Shown in pieces: positions 7,453 to 13,528 of a stretch of DNA of 13,528 bases (its first letter is position 1; each line of letters begins with the position of its first letter). The notes beneath the pieces were generated by a model. It was not told where the DNA came from, made no database searches, and saw nothing but the letters and a program-made list of their open reading frames with translations. The stretch covers positions 1 through 13,528 of the forward strand of contig JAFYRB010000058.1 of NCBI GenBank assembly GCA_017559615.1, written 5' to 3'. The DNA is from Alistipes sp. Lineage in GTDB: Bacteria > Bacteroidota > Bacteroidia > Bacteroidales > Rikenellaceae. Both the position numbers and the translations under genes were made by a program.

Positions 7453-8286
7453 ATGGAGATAAAGATAGATAACGAAGCACTACGCGCGAGATATAGCCCC
7501 GAGGGTTCGAAACTACGTGAGAATCAGCGGGCGTTGCTCGAGATTTTACTCGAGTTGGCCGACATCTGCCAGAAGAATAACATCCGTTGGTGGTTGAGTT
7601 CGGGTACGCTTCTCGGTGCGGCGCGTCACGGTGGCTTTATACCCTGGGATGATGATGTGGATATAGCGATGCCGCGCAAGGATTTTAAGCGTCTGGAGAG
7701 AATCCTGCACGCTATGGATAACCCGAAGTATGTCTATCAGTCGATGCGTAGCGATGTTGAGTACACGAGTGTTTTCGGTAAGTTTCGCAAGCGTAACGAT
7801 GTGATTCACACTACGGGAAAGCGTCATCAATATCTCCAATATAAGGGCCATTTCGTGGATATATTCCCTGTGGAGAAGACGAACTACTTTGCCTCACGTG
7901 CTGCGAAGGTTGTCTACGATTTGTTGCAGCACCCTACGGTCTATATCAAGAACAAGTGGTTGCGAAGATTTATGGTGCGAAGCGTCGAGGTGCTCTGCTT
8001 GGGCGTTATCTTCCCGCTGCTGCGTATCATAGGCCTTATCAACCCACGTGGCGAGTATCACTATGCGTTGGGTATGGCGTGGCCAAAGTCGGTGTTCTTC
8101 GCCGAGGAGATATTTCCTACCACAAAGGCGGAGTTCGAGGGACACCTATTCCCCGTTCCAAAGGATGTGGATGCCTTCCTCGGTAGGGTATATGGCGATT
8201 GGCGAAGGCTCCCTTCGGATGAGGCGATATTGAGGAGTATACACTCGGCAGAGTATCGCAACGAGATATTGGAGAGAATGCAATAG
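7453..8286 (+). CDS. LicD family phosphotransferase, second tandem copy
   Basis: A 277-residue paralogue of the preceding gene with the same motifs: SSGTLLGAARHGGF, WDDDVD at 65-70 and VDIFPVEK at about 135-142. Both copies begin with the shared block IDNEALR.RYSP and share an almost invariant hydrophobic stretch leading into INPRGEYHYALG. Differences concentrate at 75-130 and 205-235, where acceptor or donor choice could have diverged. I chose the ATG at 7453 because it gives the same N-terminus as the first copy and leaves a 13-base gap; an in-frame ATG at 7423 would overlap the upstream gene by 17 bases. The fused cytidylyltransferase gene starts eight bases downstream. It probably adds a second phosphate substituent, or the same one at another site. 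Confidence 0.88.
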   Translation: MEIKIDNEALRARYSPEGSKLRENQRALLEILLELADICQKNNIRWWLSSGTLLGAARHGGFIPWDDDVDIAMPRKDFKRLERILHAMDNPKYVYQSMRSDVEYTSVFGKFRKRNDVIHTTGKRHQYLQYKGHFVDIFPVEKTNYFASRAAKVVYDLLQHPTVYIKNKWLRRFMVRSVEVLCLGVIFPLLRIIGLINPRGEYHYALGMAWPKSVFFAEEIFPTTKAEFEGHLFPVPKDVDAFLGRVYGDWRRLPSDEAILRSIHSAEYRNEILERMQ

Positions 8287-8294
8287 ACGAGATT

Positions 8295-9641
8295 ATGAAA
8301 AAGGTTATTACATACGGAACATACGACCTTCTTCACGAGGGCCACATCAACCTTCTGCGTCGTGCCAAGGAGCTTGGCGACTACCTTATCGTAGGCGTTA
8401 CGAATGATAGCTTCGACCGCGAGCGTGGTAAACTCAACGTGCGCAATAATGTTTTGGAGCGTGTTGAGGCGGTGAAGGCTACGGGGTTTGTCGACCAGGT
8501 GGTTATCGAGGATTACGTGGGCCAGAAGATTGATGATATCCTTAAGTATGATGTCGATATCTTCGCCATAGGCTCCGATTGGGAGGGTAAGTTCGACTAC
8601 CTGAAGGAGTATTGCGAGGTTGTCTATCTGCCTCGAACCGAGGGTGTTTCCTCTACGATGCTACGTGCCGAGAGTCAGCAGGTTATATCCATCGGTGTGG
8701 TAGGTTGCGGTCGTATCGCCCAGCGCTTTGTTTCCGAAATTTCGAAGGTCGATGCTGTACGTCTTACGGCTGTTTATGATACTTCGCGTAGCGCTGCCGA
8801 GGCGATTGTGGAGGATGGATGCTACGTATGTGATAGCTTCGAGGAGCTTGTTGAGAGGGTAGATGCGGTCTATATCGCAACGCCACACCTCGCACACTAC
8901 GCACAGGCGAAGTACGCCTTGGAGAATAACCGTCACGTCTTGTGTGAGACGCCTATGGTGCTTCGCAAGGAGCAGGCCGAGGAGCTTTTCGCACTGGCCG
9001 AGGAGCGAAATCTTGTGCTTCTGGAGGCTAATAAAACCGCCTTCTGTCCCGCCTTCAACCACCTTATAACGCTCATCAAGAGTGGCCTTATTGGAGATGT
9101 TGTGGGCATTGATGCTTCGGAGTCGAAGCTCTGGGGTGCCGAGAAGCTGAAGCGAGAGTTGGACCCTCGCGAGGCGGGAGGCTCGTTGTACGAGATGGGC
9201 TCCTATCCGTTGTTGCCTATTCTTCGCCTCTTGGGCGATGATTATGAGGATGTTAACCTTTATAGTAGGCTTAACGACGATGGCGTGGATGTCTACACTC
9301 GAGGTATCATCCGCTATCGCAAGGCTGTGGCATCGTTCCAGCTCGGTTTGGGCGTAAAGACCGAGGGTAACCTTGTTATCTCTGGTACGAAGGGCTATGC
9401 CTATGTTCCATCGCCTTGGTGGAAGACCGACTACTTTGAGCTTCGCTACGAGGACCAGAACCAGAATAAGAAGTACTTCTACAAGTGGGATGAGCCAGGC
9501 TTGAGGTATGAGATTCAGGAGTTTGTGTCGTGCATCGTCAATGGCCGCCATAGCTCGTCACGCCTTCGTTCGAAGGAGAGCATTGCAATGGCGCGCATTA
9601 TGCAGCAGTTTGCCGAGCGCGTAAACGTTTTTGTGCTATGA
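8295..9641 (+). CDS. fused TagD-type cytidylyltransferase / Gfo-Idh-MocA oxidoreductase
   Basis: A 448-residue two-domain cytoplasmic enzyme. Residues 1 to about 128 are a glycerol-3-phosphate cytidylyltransferase-like domain: GTYDLLHEGH with HxGH at 14-17, GSDW at 93-96 and RTEGVSST at 114-121, matching the TagD signature RTxGISTT. Residues from about 131 form a Gfo/Idh/MocA dehydrogenase: GVVGCGRIA at 134-142 (nucleotide binding), ATPHLAH at 195-201 and GGSLYEMGSY ending at Tyr304. The usual EKP lysine is replaced by threonine (ETP, Thr219), and the usual catalytic His near the end of the GGxLxDxGxH motif is Tyr. I infer that the redox domain makes or alters a polyol, or its phosphate, that the first domain couples to CTP, giving a CDP-polyol for the LicD and TagF-like transferases. 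The frame is continuous and crosses between domains with almost no linker. It overlaps the following SDR gene by four bases (ATGA). Confidence 0.9.
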   Translation: MKKVITYGTYDLLHEGHINLLRRAKELGDYLIVGVTNDSFDRERGKLNVRNNVLERVEAVKATGFVDQVVIEDYVGQKIDDILKYDVDIFAIGSDWEGKFDYLKEYCEVVYLPRTEGVSSTMLRAESQQVISIGVVGCGRIAQRFVSEISKVDAVRLTAVYDTSRSAAEAIVEDGCYVCDSFEELVERVDAVYIATPHLAHYAQAKYALENNRHVLCETPMVLRKEQAEELFALAEERNLVLLEANKTAFCPAFNHLITLIKSGLIGDVVGIDASESKLWGAEKLKRELDPREAGGSLYEMGSYPLLPILRLLGDDYEDVNLYSRLNDDGVDVYTRGIIRYRKAVASFQLGLGVKTEGNLVISGTKGYAYVPSPWWKTDYFELRYEDQNQNKKYFYKWDEPGLRYEIQEFVSCIVNGRHSSSRLRSKESIAMARIMQQFAERVNVFVL

Positions 9642-10381
9642 GAAGGGCGTTAGTTGTTGGTGGTGCGAATGGAATAGGGCTCTCGATTGCCACGTTGCTT
9701 GCCGAAGATGAGCGCTTCGACAGAGTCTATATCGTTGACCGTGTGGCGGTTGCCGAGGAGTTCTTGAATCCGAAATTCTGCTGCACGCGCTTCGATCTTC
9801 GCTCGGAGGATTATGCGTTGTTTGATAAATTTACGGATGTCGACACGTTGATGATAACAGCGGGCTTTGGACGTCTGGCTCACTTTGCCGATGTCGAGGA
9901 GCAGCATATCTCGGATAGCTTCGAGGTGAATAGCATCGCGCCAATTCGCATCCTTCATCACTTCTTCCCACGCATCAGCGCAAAGGAGGATTTCTATTGC
10001 GGTGTTATGGGAAGCATCGCGGGCTTTATGTCGTCGCCACTCTTTGCCGTATATGGCGCTACGAAGGCGGCACTAAAGATTTTTATCGAGAGTGTGAATG
10101 TGGAGCTTGAGAAGGCGGGAACATCGAACCGCATCCTAAATATCTCGCCAGGCTCTATCAAGGGTACGGCGTTCTATAATGGGGCAACGGACCTTGCAGT
10201 AACACGCACTTTGGCTGAAGATATTATCGAGAGGCTATGGGCGAAATCGGACCTCTTTATCCCGCAGTATGACGAGGTGTTTAAGGCTGTGCTGGAGCGT
10301 TACAGTGCCGATTTTCGTGCCGAGGGCCGCCACTCCTATGAGTATAAGATGCAGAGTGGTCGTGTAACGGAGAAAAAATAG
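9638..10381 (+). CDS. short-chain dehydrogenase/reductase in the polyol-phosphate operon
   Basis: A 247-residue SDR with the glycine-rich motif GGANGIG at 8-14, Asn98, Ser126 in GSIAG, and Tyr139/Lys143 in YGATK. The usual NAG motif reads TAG (74-76). Asp34 at the end of the second strand suggests NAD(H). The start codon overlaps the stop of the fused gene (ATGA, 9638-9641), indicating translational coupling and a shared pathway. By analogy with ribitol- and glycerol-phosphate systems that pair a cytidylyltransferase with a reductase, it may reduce a keto-sugar or aldehyde to the polyol that is activated. That role is inference; the substrate is unknown. Confidence 0.88.
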   Translation: MRRALVVGGANGIGLSIATLLAEDERFDRVYIVDRVAVAEEFLNPKFCCTRFDLRSEDYALFDKFTDVDTLMITAGFGRLAHFADVEEQHISDSFEVNSIAPIRILHHFFPRISAKEDFYCGVMGSIAGFMSSPLFAVYGATKAALKIFIESVNVELEKAGTSNRILNISPGSIKGTAFYNGATDLAVTRTLAEDIIERLWAKSDLFIPQYDEVFKAVLERYSADFRAEGRHSYEYKMQSGRVTEKK

Positions 10382-10387
10382 TAACCT

Positions 10388-11326
10388 ATGCAGAAGAATA
10401 TTACCATATCTATCATTGCGCCTATATATGGCGTTGAGAAGTATATCGTCGAGTTTGCCGAGTCGGTGTTGTCGCAGAGCTATCCTCACATCGAGTTTAT
10501 CTTTGTGAATGACGGCACGAAGGATCGCTCGATAGAGCTTCTCGAGGAGCTTATAGCGCAGAAGTATGAGCATCGCCGCGAGCAGATAAAGATTGTTCAT
10601 AAGCCTAATGGTGGCCTCCCCGCAGCACGCCGCACAGGACTTGAGAACGCTACGGGAGACTATATATATAATGTAGACTCGGACGATTGGCTTACTGAAG
10701 GCTCTATTGCCAAGATAGCTGCAAAAATCGCGGAGACGGATGCCGATGTGGTCTACTTCGACTATGTTAAGGAGTATCCTACGCGCTCGAGTGTTAAGCG
10801 TGAGCGTTGCTACACGAGTGATGAGCGTGAGGTGTATATCCGCAATATGTATAACCATCGCTCGTTTGGTACGCTTTGTAATAAGTGTATTCGTCGCAGT
10901 CTATTCGTTGATAATGAGATATTTATACCGAAGTATGGCTATGCCGAGGATTGCTGCGTGTCGACACAGGTGATTGGCTATGCTCGCTCTATTGCCTACC
11001 TCGCGGAGAGTGTCTACCACTATCGTAAGGGTGTTGCTACGGCGATGACGGGACAGCAGCGCCGCAGACGTAAGAGAGAGTATGCCCTGAACTTTATCGA
11101 CCTATATTTGAAGTATCGTGATGTGCCAAAGGCGGAGAACCCCGTGGCGTGCATCTTTGATGATATCCTCATTCAGTCGGGTTGGTACTCGTTGTGGTAT
11201 CGTTTGGATTTATTCAAGGAGTATGAGTGGCTGGCCAAGGCAGTACGTGGAGCAAAGATACGTTGTGGCTCGGATGTCCCCGTTGTGGCACAGATAGTTA
11301 CAAAGATTGTGGCGCTGTTCAAGTAG
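10388..11326 (+). CDS. family 2 glycosyltransferase (GT-A fold)
   Basis: A 312-residue inverting glycosyltransferase with IIAPIYGVEKY at 9-19, VNDGTKDRS at 40-48, NGGLPAARRTG at 74-84 and the metal/nucleotide-sugar motif DSDDW at 97-101. The 120-residue catalytic core is followed by a tail rich in Tyr, Arg and Cys with no membrane helix, so it should be cytoplasmic or peripheral. It is the last gene of the operon, six bases after the SDR, and is followed 17 bases later by a terminator. It probably builds the acceptor glycan that receives the polyol phosphate. Sugar specificity cannot be told. Confidence 0.9.
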   Translation: MQKNITISIIAPIYGVEKYIVEFAESVLSQSYPHIEFIFVNDGTKDRSIELLEELIAQKYEHRREQIKIVHKPNGGLPAARRTGLENATGDYIYNVDSDDWLTEGSIAKIAAKIAETDADVVYFDYVKEYPTRSSVKRERCYTSDEREVYIRNMYNHRSFGTLCNKCIRRSLFVDNEIFIPKYGYAEDCCVSTQVIGYARSIAYLAESVYHYRKGVATAMTGQQRRRRKREYALNFIDLYLKYRDVPKAENPVACIFDDILIQSGWYSLWYRLDLFKEYEWLAKAVRGAKIRCGSDVPVVAQIVTKIVALFK

Positions 11327-11342
11327 TCACACAAGAAAACAA

Positions 11343-11371
11343 AAAAAGACGACTTATTCAGTCGTCTTTTT
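11343..11371. terminator. bidirectional intrinsic terminator between the operon and tRNA-Ser
   Basis: AAAAAGACGACT (11343-11354) and AGTCGTCTTTTT (11360-11371) form a 12-bp perfect stem with a TATTC loop. T-runs follow the core stem on both strands, so it can end the glycosyltransferase transcript on plus and the tRNA transcript on minus. Confidence 0.88.
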
Positions 11372-11378
11372 CATTTTG

Positions 11379-11465
11379 CGGAGGGCACTGGATTCGAACC
11401 AGCGGATACCTTACGATATCGGCAGTTTAGCAAACTGCTGGTTTAAGCCACTCACCCAACCCTCC
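11379..11465 (-). tRNA. tRNA-Ser (anticodon GCT, reads AGC/AGT)
   Basis: An 87-nt gene without an encoded CCA. The acceptor stem GGAGGGT pairs with GCCCTCC (one G-U), with discriminator G73. The anticodon stem GCAGT/ACTGC encloses the loop TTGCTAA with anticodon GCT. The T-arm loop is GGTTCGAATCC. A long variable arm (GATATC, GTAA loop, GGTATC) marks it as a class II serine tRNA. Confidence 0.95.
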
Positions 11466-11496
11466 TTAAACCACCTTTCTTTGTGAAAGAGCGGTG

Positions 11497-11527
11497 CAAA
11501 TATACAACTAATTTTCTAATGTGCAAA
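11497..11527 (-). promoter_or_regulatory. promoter for tRNA-Ser
   Basis: On the minus strand TTTG (11527 to 11524), a 19-base spacer and TATATTTG (11504 to 11497) fit the Bacteroidota consensus almost perfectly. The expected start leaves a leader of about 25-30 bases before the mature tRNA end at 11465. The rest of 11528-11661 is AT-rich noncoding DNA, in which I see no gene and no terminator for the methyltransferase. Confidence 0.75.
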
Positions 11528-11661
11528 AAAAATGTGGCAAATATTGTAATTTGTGTGTTAGATAATCCTTACTAATCCCCTATAACCCCTCGCTCGTAAC
11601 ACACTCCTTATACGTAGAATCCCTATCTCTCTCCTATTCTAGTTATTGCCCATTATGTATA

Positions 11662-12192
11662 TCATCCCCTCATCTGTCGGAACATCTCCCACATTAGGAT
11701 ACCCGCTGACACAGATACGTTTAGCGAGTGCTTGATGCCTATTTGCGGAATCTCTATCGCGCCATCTACAACATCGGCGATAGTCTGGTCGACACCCTCC
11801 ACCTCGTTGCCAAAGACAAGGGCATATTTCGTACCCTCCTCCGCGCGGAAGTCGTTGAGCATCGTCGAGCCCTCTATCTGCTCGATGGCGATAATCTTAT
11901 ACCCCTTGGCACGTAGCTCCTCCACGCACTCGAGTGTCGTAGGGTAGTATGCCCACGCCACGCTCTGCTCTGCGCCGAGAGCCGTTTTATGTATCTCGCG
12001 GTTAGGGGGTGTAGAGCTAATTCCACATAGCGCAACTTGCTCAATACCAAAGGCATCGGCAGTGCGGAAGAAGGAGCCTACGTTCTGTGCCGAACGCACG
12101 TTGTCCAACACCACCGTAACGGGTAGTTTGTCAACATTTGCATACTCCTCAATCGTTGGGCGTCCCAACTCCTCGTTAAGTAGTTTTCGCAT
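11662..12192 (-). CDS. SpoU/TrmH family RNA 2'-O-methyltransferase
   Basis: A 176-residue SPOUT-fold methyltransferase using S-adenosylmethionine to methylate a ribose 2'-OH in tRNA or rRNA. The three family motifs are present: motif 1 NVRSAQNVGSFFRTADA at 31-47 with Asn31, Arg33 and Asn37; motif 2 LVFGNEVEGV at 125-134 with Glu130; and motif 3 IPQIGIKHSLNVSVSAG at 148-164, forming the trefoil knot. No N-terminal RNA-binding domain of the RlmB type is present, so it resembles small TrmH/TrmL-sized members; the target cannot be assigned. It is divergent from the outer-membrane protein gene. Confidence 0.92.
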   Translation of the reverse strand: MRKLLNEELGRPTIEEYANVDKLPVTVVLDNVRSAQNVGSFFRTADAFGIEQVALCGISSTPPNREIHKTALGAEQSVAWAYYPTTLECVEELRAKGYKIIAIEQIEGSTMLNDFRAEEGTKYALVFGNEVEGVDQTIADVVDGAIEIPQIGIKHSLNVSVSAGILMWEMFRQMRG

Positions 12193-12232
12193 ATATTAGC
12201 GGAGATATTAAGTTTTTTTACTATTTCGGTGA

Positions 12233-12240
12233 CAAATATA
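12233..12240 (-). promoter_or_regulatory. probable -7 box for the RNA methyltransferase gene
   Basis: Minus-strand TATATTTG (12240 to 12233) matches TAnnTTTG, 41 bases upstream of the start codon at 12192. No clear -33 element is seen. Confidence 0.5.
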
Positions 12241-12262
12241 CGAAAATATAAAATATTTTTGG

Positions 12263-12270
12263 TAAATTTG
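12263..12270 (+). promoter_or_regulatory. probable -7 box for the outer-membrane protein gene
   Basis: TAAATTTG matches the consensus, 28 bases before the ATG at 12298. No good -33 element is visible. Transcription from here would start downstream of the in-frame GTG at 12229, which supports the ATG at 12298 as the real start. Confidence 0.5.
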
Positions 12271-12297
12271 CGCTTGAATGTTTTTTATTGGTCGCCG

Positions 12298-13425
12298 ATG
12301 CGTAGATTTGTAGCATATATACTCCTTACGTTTGCAACCCTTGTTGGGGGGGGGTATGCGCTCTCTGCGCAGGAGTCGCAACCAGAACTAAAGCTCCAGG
12401 CCGACTTCACCTCGCTCTTCGACAACAGGGAGTACGCCGAGATGAAGGGTATCGATTCGGGTACGCTCTTTGGTGCGCGCCTAACGCCCCAGGTGGGCGT
12501 CGAGTGGCAGGAGCGCAACCAGTTGATGGTGGGTGCCGATTTGTATCAGGACTTTGGTCACAACAAGTTCCTATCGAAGGCGAAACTGCAACTATACTAC
12601 GCCTACAATGCTCCACAAGTAAAGCTATATGTGGGTATCTTCCCCCGTAGTGCGATGCGAGGATTAAGTACTCCGCTATTCTTCGACCCTGCGTATTGCT
12701 ACTACAACAATAGCATCAGCGGTGTGTTGGCGCGCTACGAGGAGGAACCATATATGTCGTATGTGGAGTTTGCTATGGACTACACCGGTATGCGCACATT
12801 CAACACACGTGAGGCCTTTTCGATAATGTCATCTGCAAAGTACTTCTTTTGTGGATACTATGATGCCGATATCTTCTCGTGTGGCTACGATTTTTATATG
12901 GGACACTATGCCAAGGACTATAACCCCGACACCATAGATGGCGTGGTTGATAACCTTATGCTTACGCCCTATATCGCCTTCGAACACAACAGCCTATGTA
13001 TGTTAGGCTCTCGCTATCCGCTGGCACTCGACGTGCGTCTGAGCTATGTGCAGTCGTTGCAGCGTGACCGCATCGGCGAGAATGTGTGGAAGCACCCCTT
13101 TGGTGGTGAGTTGTATGTTGCACTATGGTGGGCGGGTATAGAGCTCTCGAATCGCCTCTATGTGGGCAAGGGCTCGTTGCTGACATACTACAACCGCTAT
13201 GGCTCGGCGGTCTATCACAATATGCCGATATATCGCACCGAAAAGGGTATCTACGATGCTATTGCGCTTTCGTATAGTCAGCGATTCTTTGACGATACCG
13301 TAGGCCTTAAGGCGGGTATAACGATGGAGTATAACGGCACAGGTTGGGGAACGCGACAATGGTTGCAGGTGGACGTGGCACTCGGCACCGACATCAGCCT
13401 AAAACGTAGCAAAGATATTGAATAA
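12298..13425 (+). CDS. signal-peptide-bearing probable outer-membrane beta-barrel protein, family not recognised
   Basis: 375 residues. The N-terminus MRRFVAYILLTFATLVGGGYALSAQ is a clear Sec signal peptide (Arg pair, hydrophobic core, probable cleavage after SA). The mature part is rich in Tyr, Phe and Gly with many short alternating polar/hydrophobic stretches of 8-12 residues separated by turn-like segments (for example LQLYYAYN, VKLYVGIF, GELYVALWW), which suggests a porin-like barrel. I do not recognise a named family. Three consecutive GGG glycine codons in the signal peptide form a G9 tract that could slip. The ATG at 12298 gives a proper signal peptide; upstream in-frame GTG/TTG starts would put a charged extension in front of it. 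glnS follows 26 bases after its double stop (TAATAA). Confidence 0.7.
   Translation: MRRFVAYILLTFATLVGGGYALSAQESQPELKLQADFTSLFDNREYAEMKGIDSGTLFGARLTPQVGVEWQERNQLMVGADLYQDFGHNKFLSKAKLQLYYAYNAPQVKLYVGIFPRSAMRGLSTPLFFDPAYCYYNNSISGVLARYEEEPYMSYVEFAMDYTGMRTFNTREAFSIMSSAKYFFCGYYDADIFSCGYDFYMGHYAKDYNPDTIDGVVDNLMLTPYIAFEHNSLCMLGSRYPLALDVRLSYVQSLQRDRIGENVWKHPFGGELYVALWWAGIELSNRLYVGKGSLLTYYNRYGSAVYHNMPIYRTEKGIYDAIALSYSQRFFDDTVGLKAGITMEYNGTGWGTRQWLQVDVALGTDISLKRSKDIE
12346..12354 (+). repeat. G9 homopolymer inside the signal-peptide codons
   Basis: Nine consecutive G encode Gly17-Gly18-Gly19 as GGG GGG GGG, although this region otherwise prefers GGT and GGC. Loss of one G would give a stop at 12389-12391; gain of one would run about 100 codons out of frame to a stop near 12650. 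This makes it a candidate slipped-strand switch. Confidence 0.6.
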
Positions 13426-13451
13426 TAAGTAATTAAAACATACATAACATT

Positions 13452-13528
13452 ATGACAACAGAAGTAACTGAAGTAAAGGAGAAGTCGTTGAACTTCGTGG
13501 AGGAGGTTATCGAAGAGGCGATAGCCAA
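13452..13528 (+). CDS. glnS: glutaminyl-tRNA synthetase, N-terminal fragment (cut by window edge)
   Basis: Only 25 complete codons are present. After a short acidic leader the block KSLNFVEEVIEEAIA matches my recollection of the N-terminus of Bacteroidota GlnRS (KSLNFIEQIIEED-like), just before the catalytic Rossmann fold that ligates glutamine to tRNA-Gln. No separate promoter box is visible in the 26-base gap after the membrane-protein gene, so it may be co-transcribed. The call rests on a short match. Confidence 0.7.
   Translation, partial: MTTEVTEVKEKSLNFVEEVIEEAIA

Noticed and set aside
6603..8286. Naming the LicD proteins phosphocholine transferases
   Set aside because: No choline uptake, choline kinase or LicC-type gene is in the window, and the neighbouring cytidylyltransferase is of the TagD type.
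8661..9551. A long open frame (296 codons) on the minus strand
   Set aside because: It lies wholly opposite recognised domains of the fused cytidylyltransferase/oxidoreductase, has no promoter, no recognisable motifs and an improbable composition; it is a shadow of GC and codon bias.
10235..10858. A 207-codon minus-strand open frame across the SDR/glycosyltransferase junction
   Set aside because: It is antisense to motif-bearing parts of two well-supported genes and shows no motifs or promoter of its own.
11379..11465. tRNA-Ser at the end of the glycan locus as a mobile-element attachment site
   Set aside because: I found no second copy of the tRNA 3' end near the left end of the locus and no integrase or mobility gene, and base composition is similar on both sides.
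11475..11489. Small hairpin CTTTC-TTTGT-GAAAG between the tRNA promoter and the tRNA
   Set aside because: Only five mostly A-T pairs in a short tRNA leader; it cannot be told from chance.
1..13528. CRISPR arrays, insertion sequences and riboswitches
   Set aside because: I looked for regularly spaced repeats, transposase motifs with terminal repeats, and conserved riboswitch-like leaders and saw none.

Overview
The window looks like a chromosomal segment from an anaerobic Bacteroidota, most likely a gut Bacteroidales. The evidence is the repeated TAnnTTTG-type -7 boxes, the lack of Shine-Dalgarno sequences, a single-chain pyruvate:ferredoxin oxidoreductase, a GlnRS N-terminus of the Bacteroidota type, and signal-peptide/outer-membrane-protein style. 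I cannot fix the genus from this sequence.

Layout. 1-3300 (minus) is most of a pyruvate:ferredoxin oxidoreductase gene, running off the left edge. A 338-bp divergent intergenic region (3301-3638) follows, with promoters pointing both ways. 3639-5252 (plus) holds a PhnP-like metallo-beta-lactamase-fold hydrolase and a short-chain dehydrogenase, ending in a strong terminator. 5305-11326 is a surface-glycan modification locus. A CDP-glycerol glycerophosphotransferase-like gene lies on the minus strand. Divergent from it is a tight five-gene plus-strand operon: two tandem LicD-family transferases, a fused TagD-type cytidylyltransferase/Gfo-Idh-MocA oxidoreductase, a short-chain dehydrogenase and a family 2 glycosyltransferase. 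The operon ends at a bidirectional terminator shared with a convergent tRNA-Ser(GCT). 11662-12192 (minus) is a SpoU/TrmH-family RNA methyltransferase. 12298-13425 (plus) is a secreted, probably outer-membrane beta-barrel protein with a run of nine G in its signal-peptide codons. 13452 to the right edge is the start of glnS.

How the genes may work together. The fused enzyme has the parts to activate a polyol phosphate with CTP (TagD domain) and to carry out redox chemistry on a sugar or polyol (Gfo/Idh domain), with a second reductase encoded in the overlapping next gene. Two LicD proteins (the family of pneumococcal phosphocholine transferases and of animal fukutin/FKRP ribitol-phosphate transferases) and one TagF/TagB-like enzyme could use the CDP-activated product. 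The glycosyltransferase could build the acceptor glycan. I infer a compact system that makes a CDP-polyol and decorates a capsule or lipopolysaccharide with polyol phosphate, resembling teichoic-acid and alpha-dystroglycan chemistry but in a Gram-negative. The polyol is not identifiable from sequence, and no flippase, polymerase or export gene is in the window. The divergent promoter region between the TagF-like gene and the operon carries a 15-bp inverted repeat (14 of 15 matching), which may be a regulatory site. The fused enzyme, this promoter and the G9 tract are the most interesting points.
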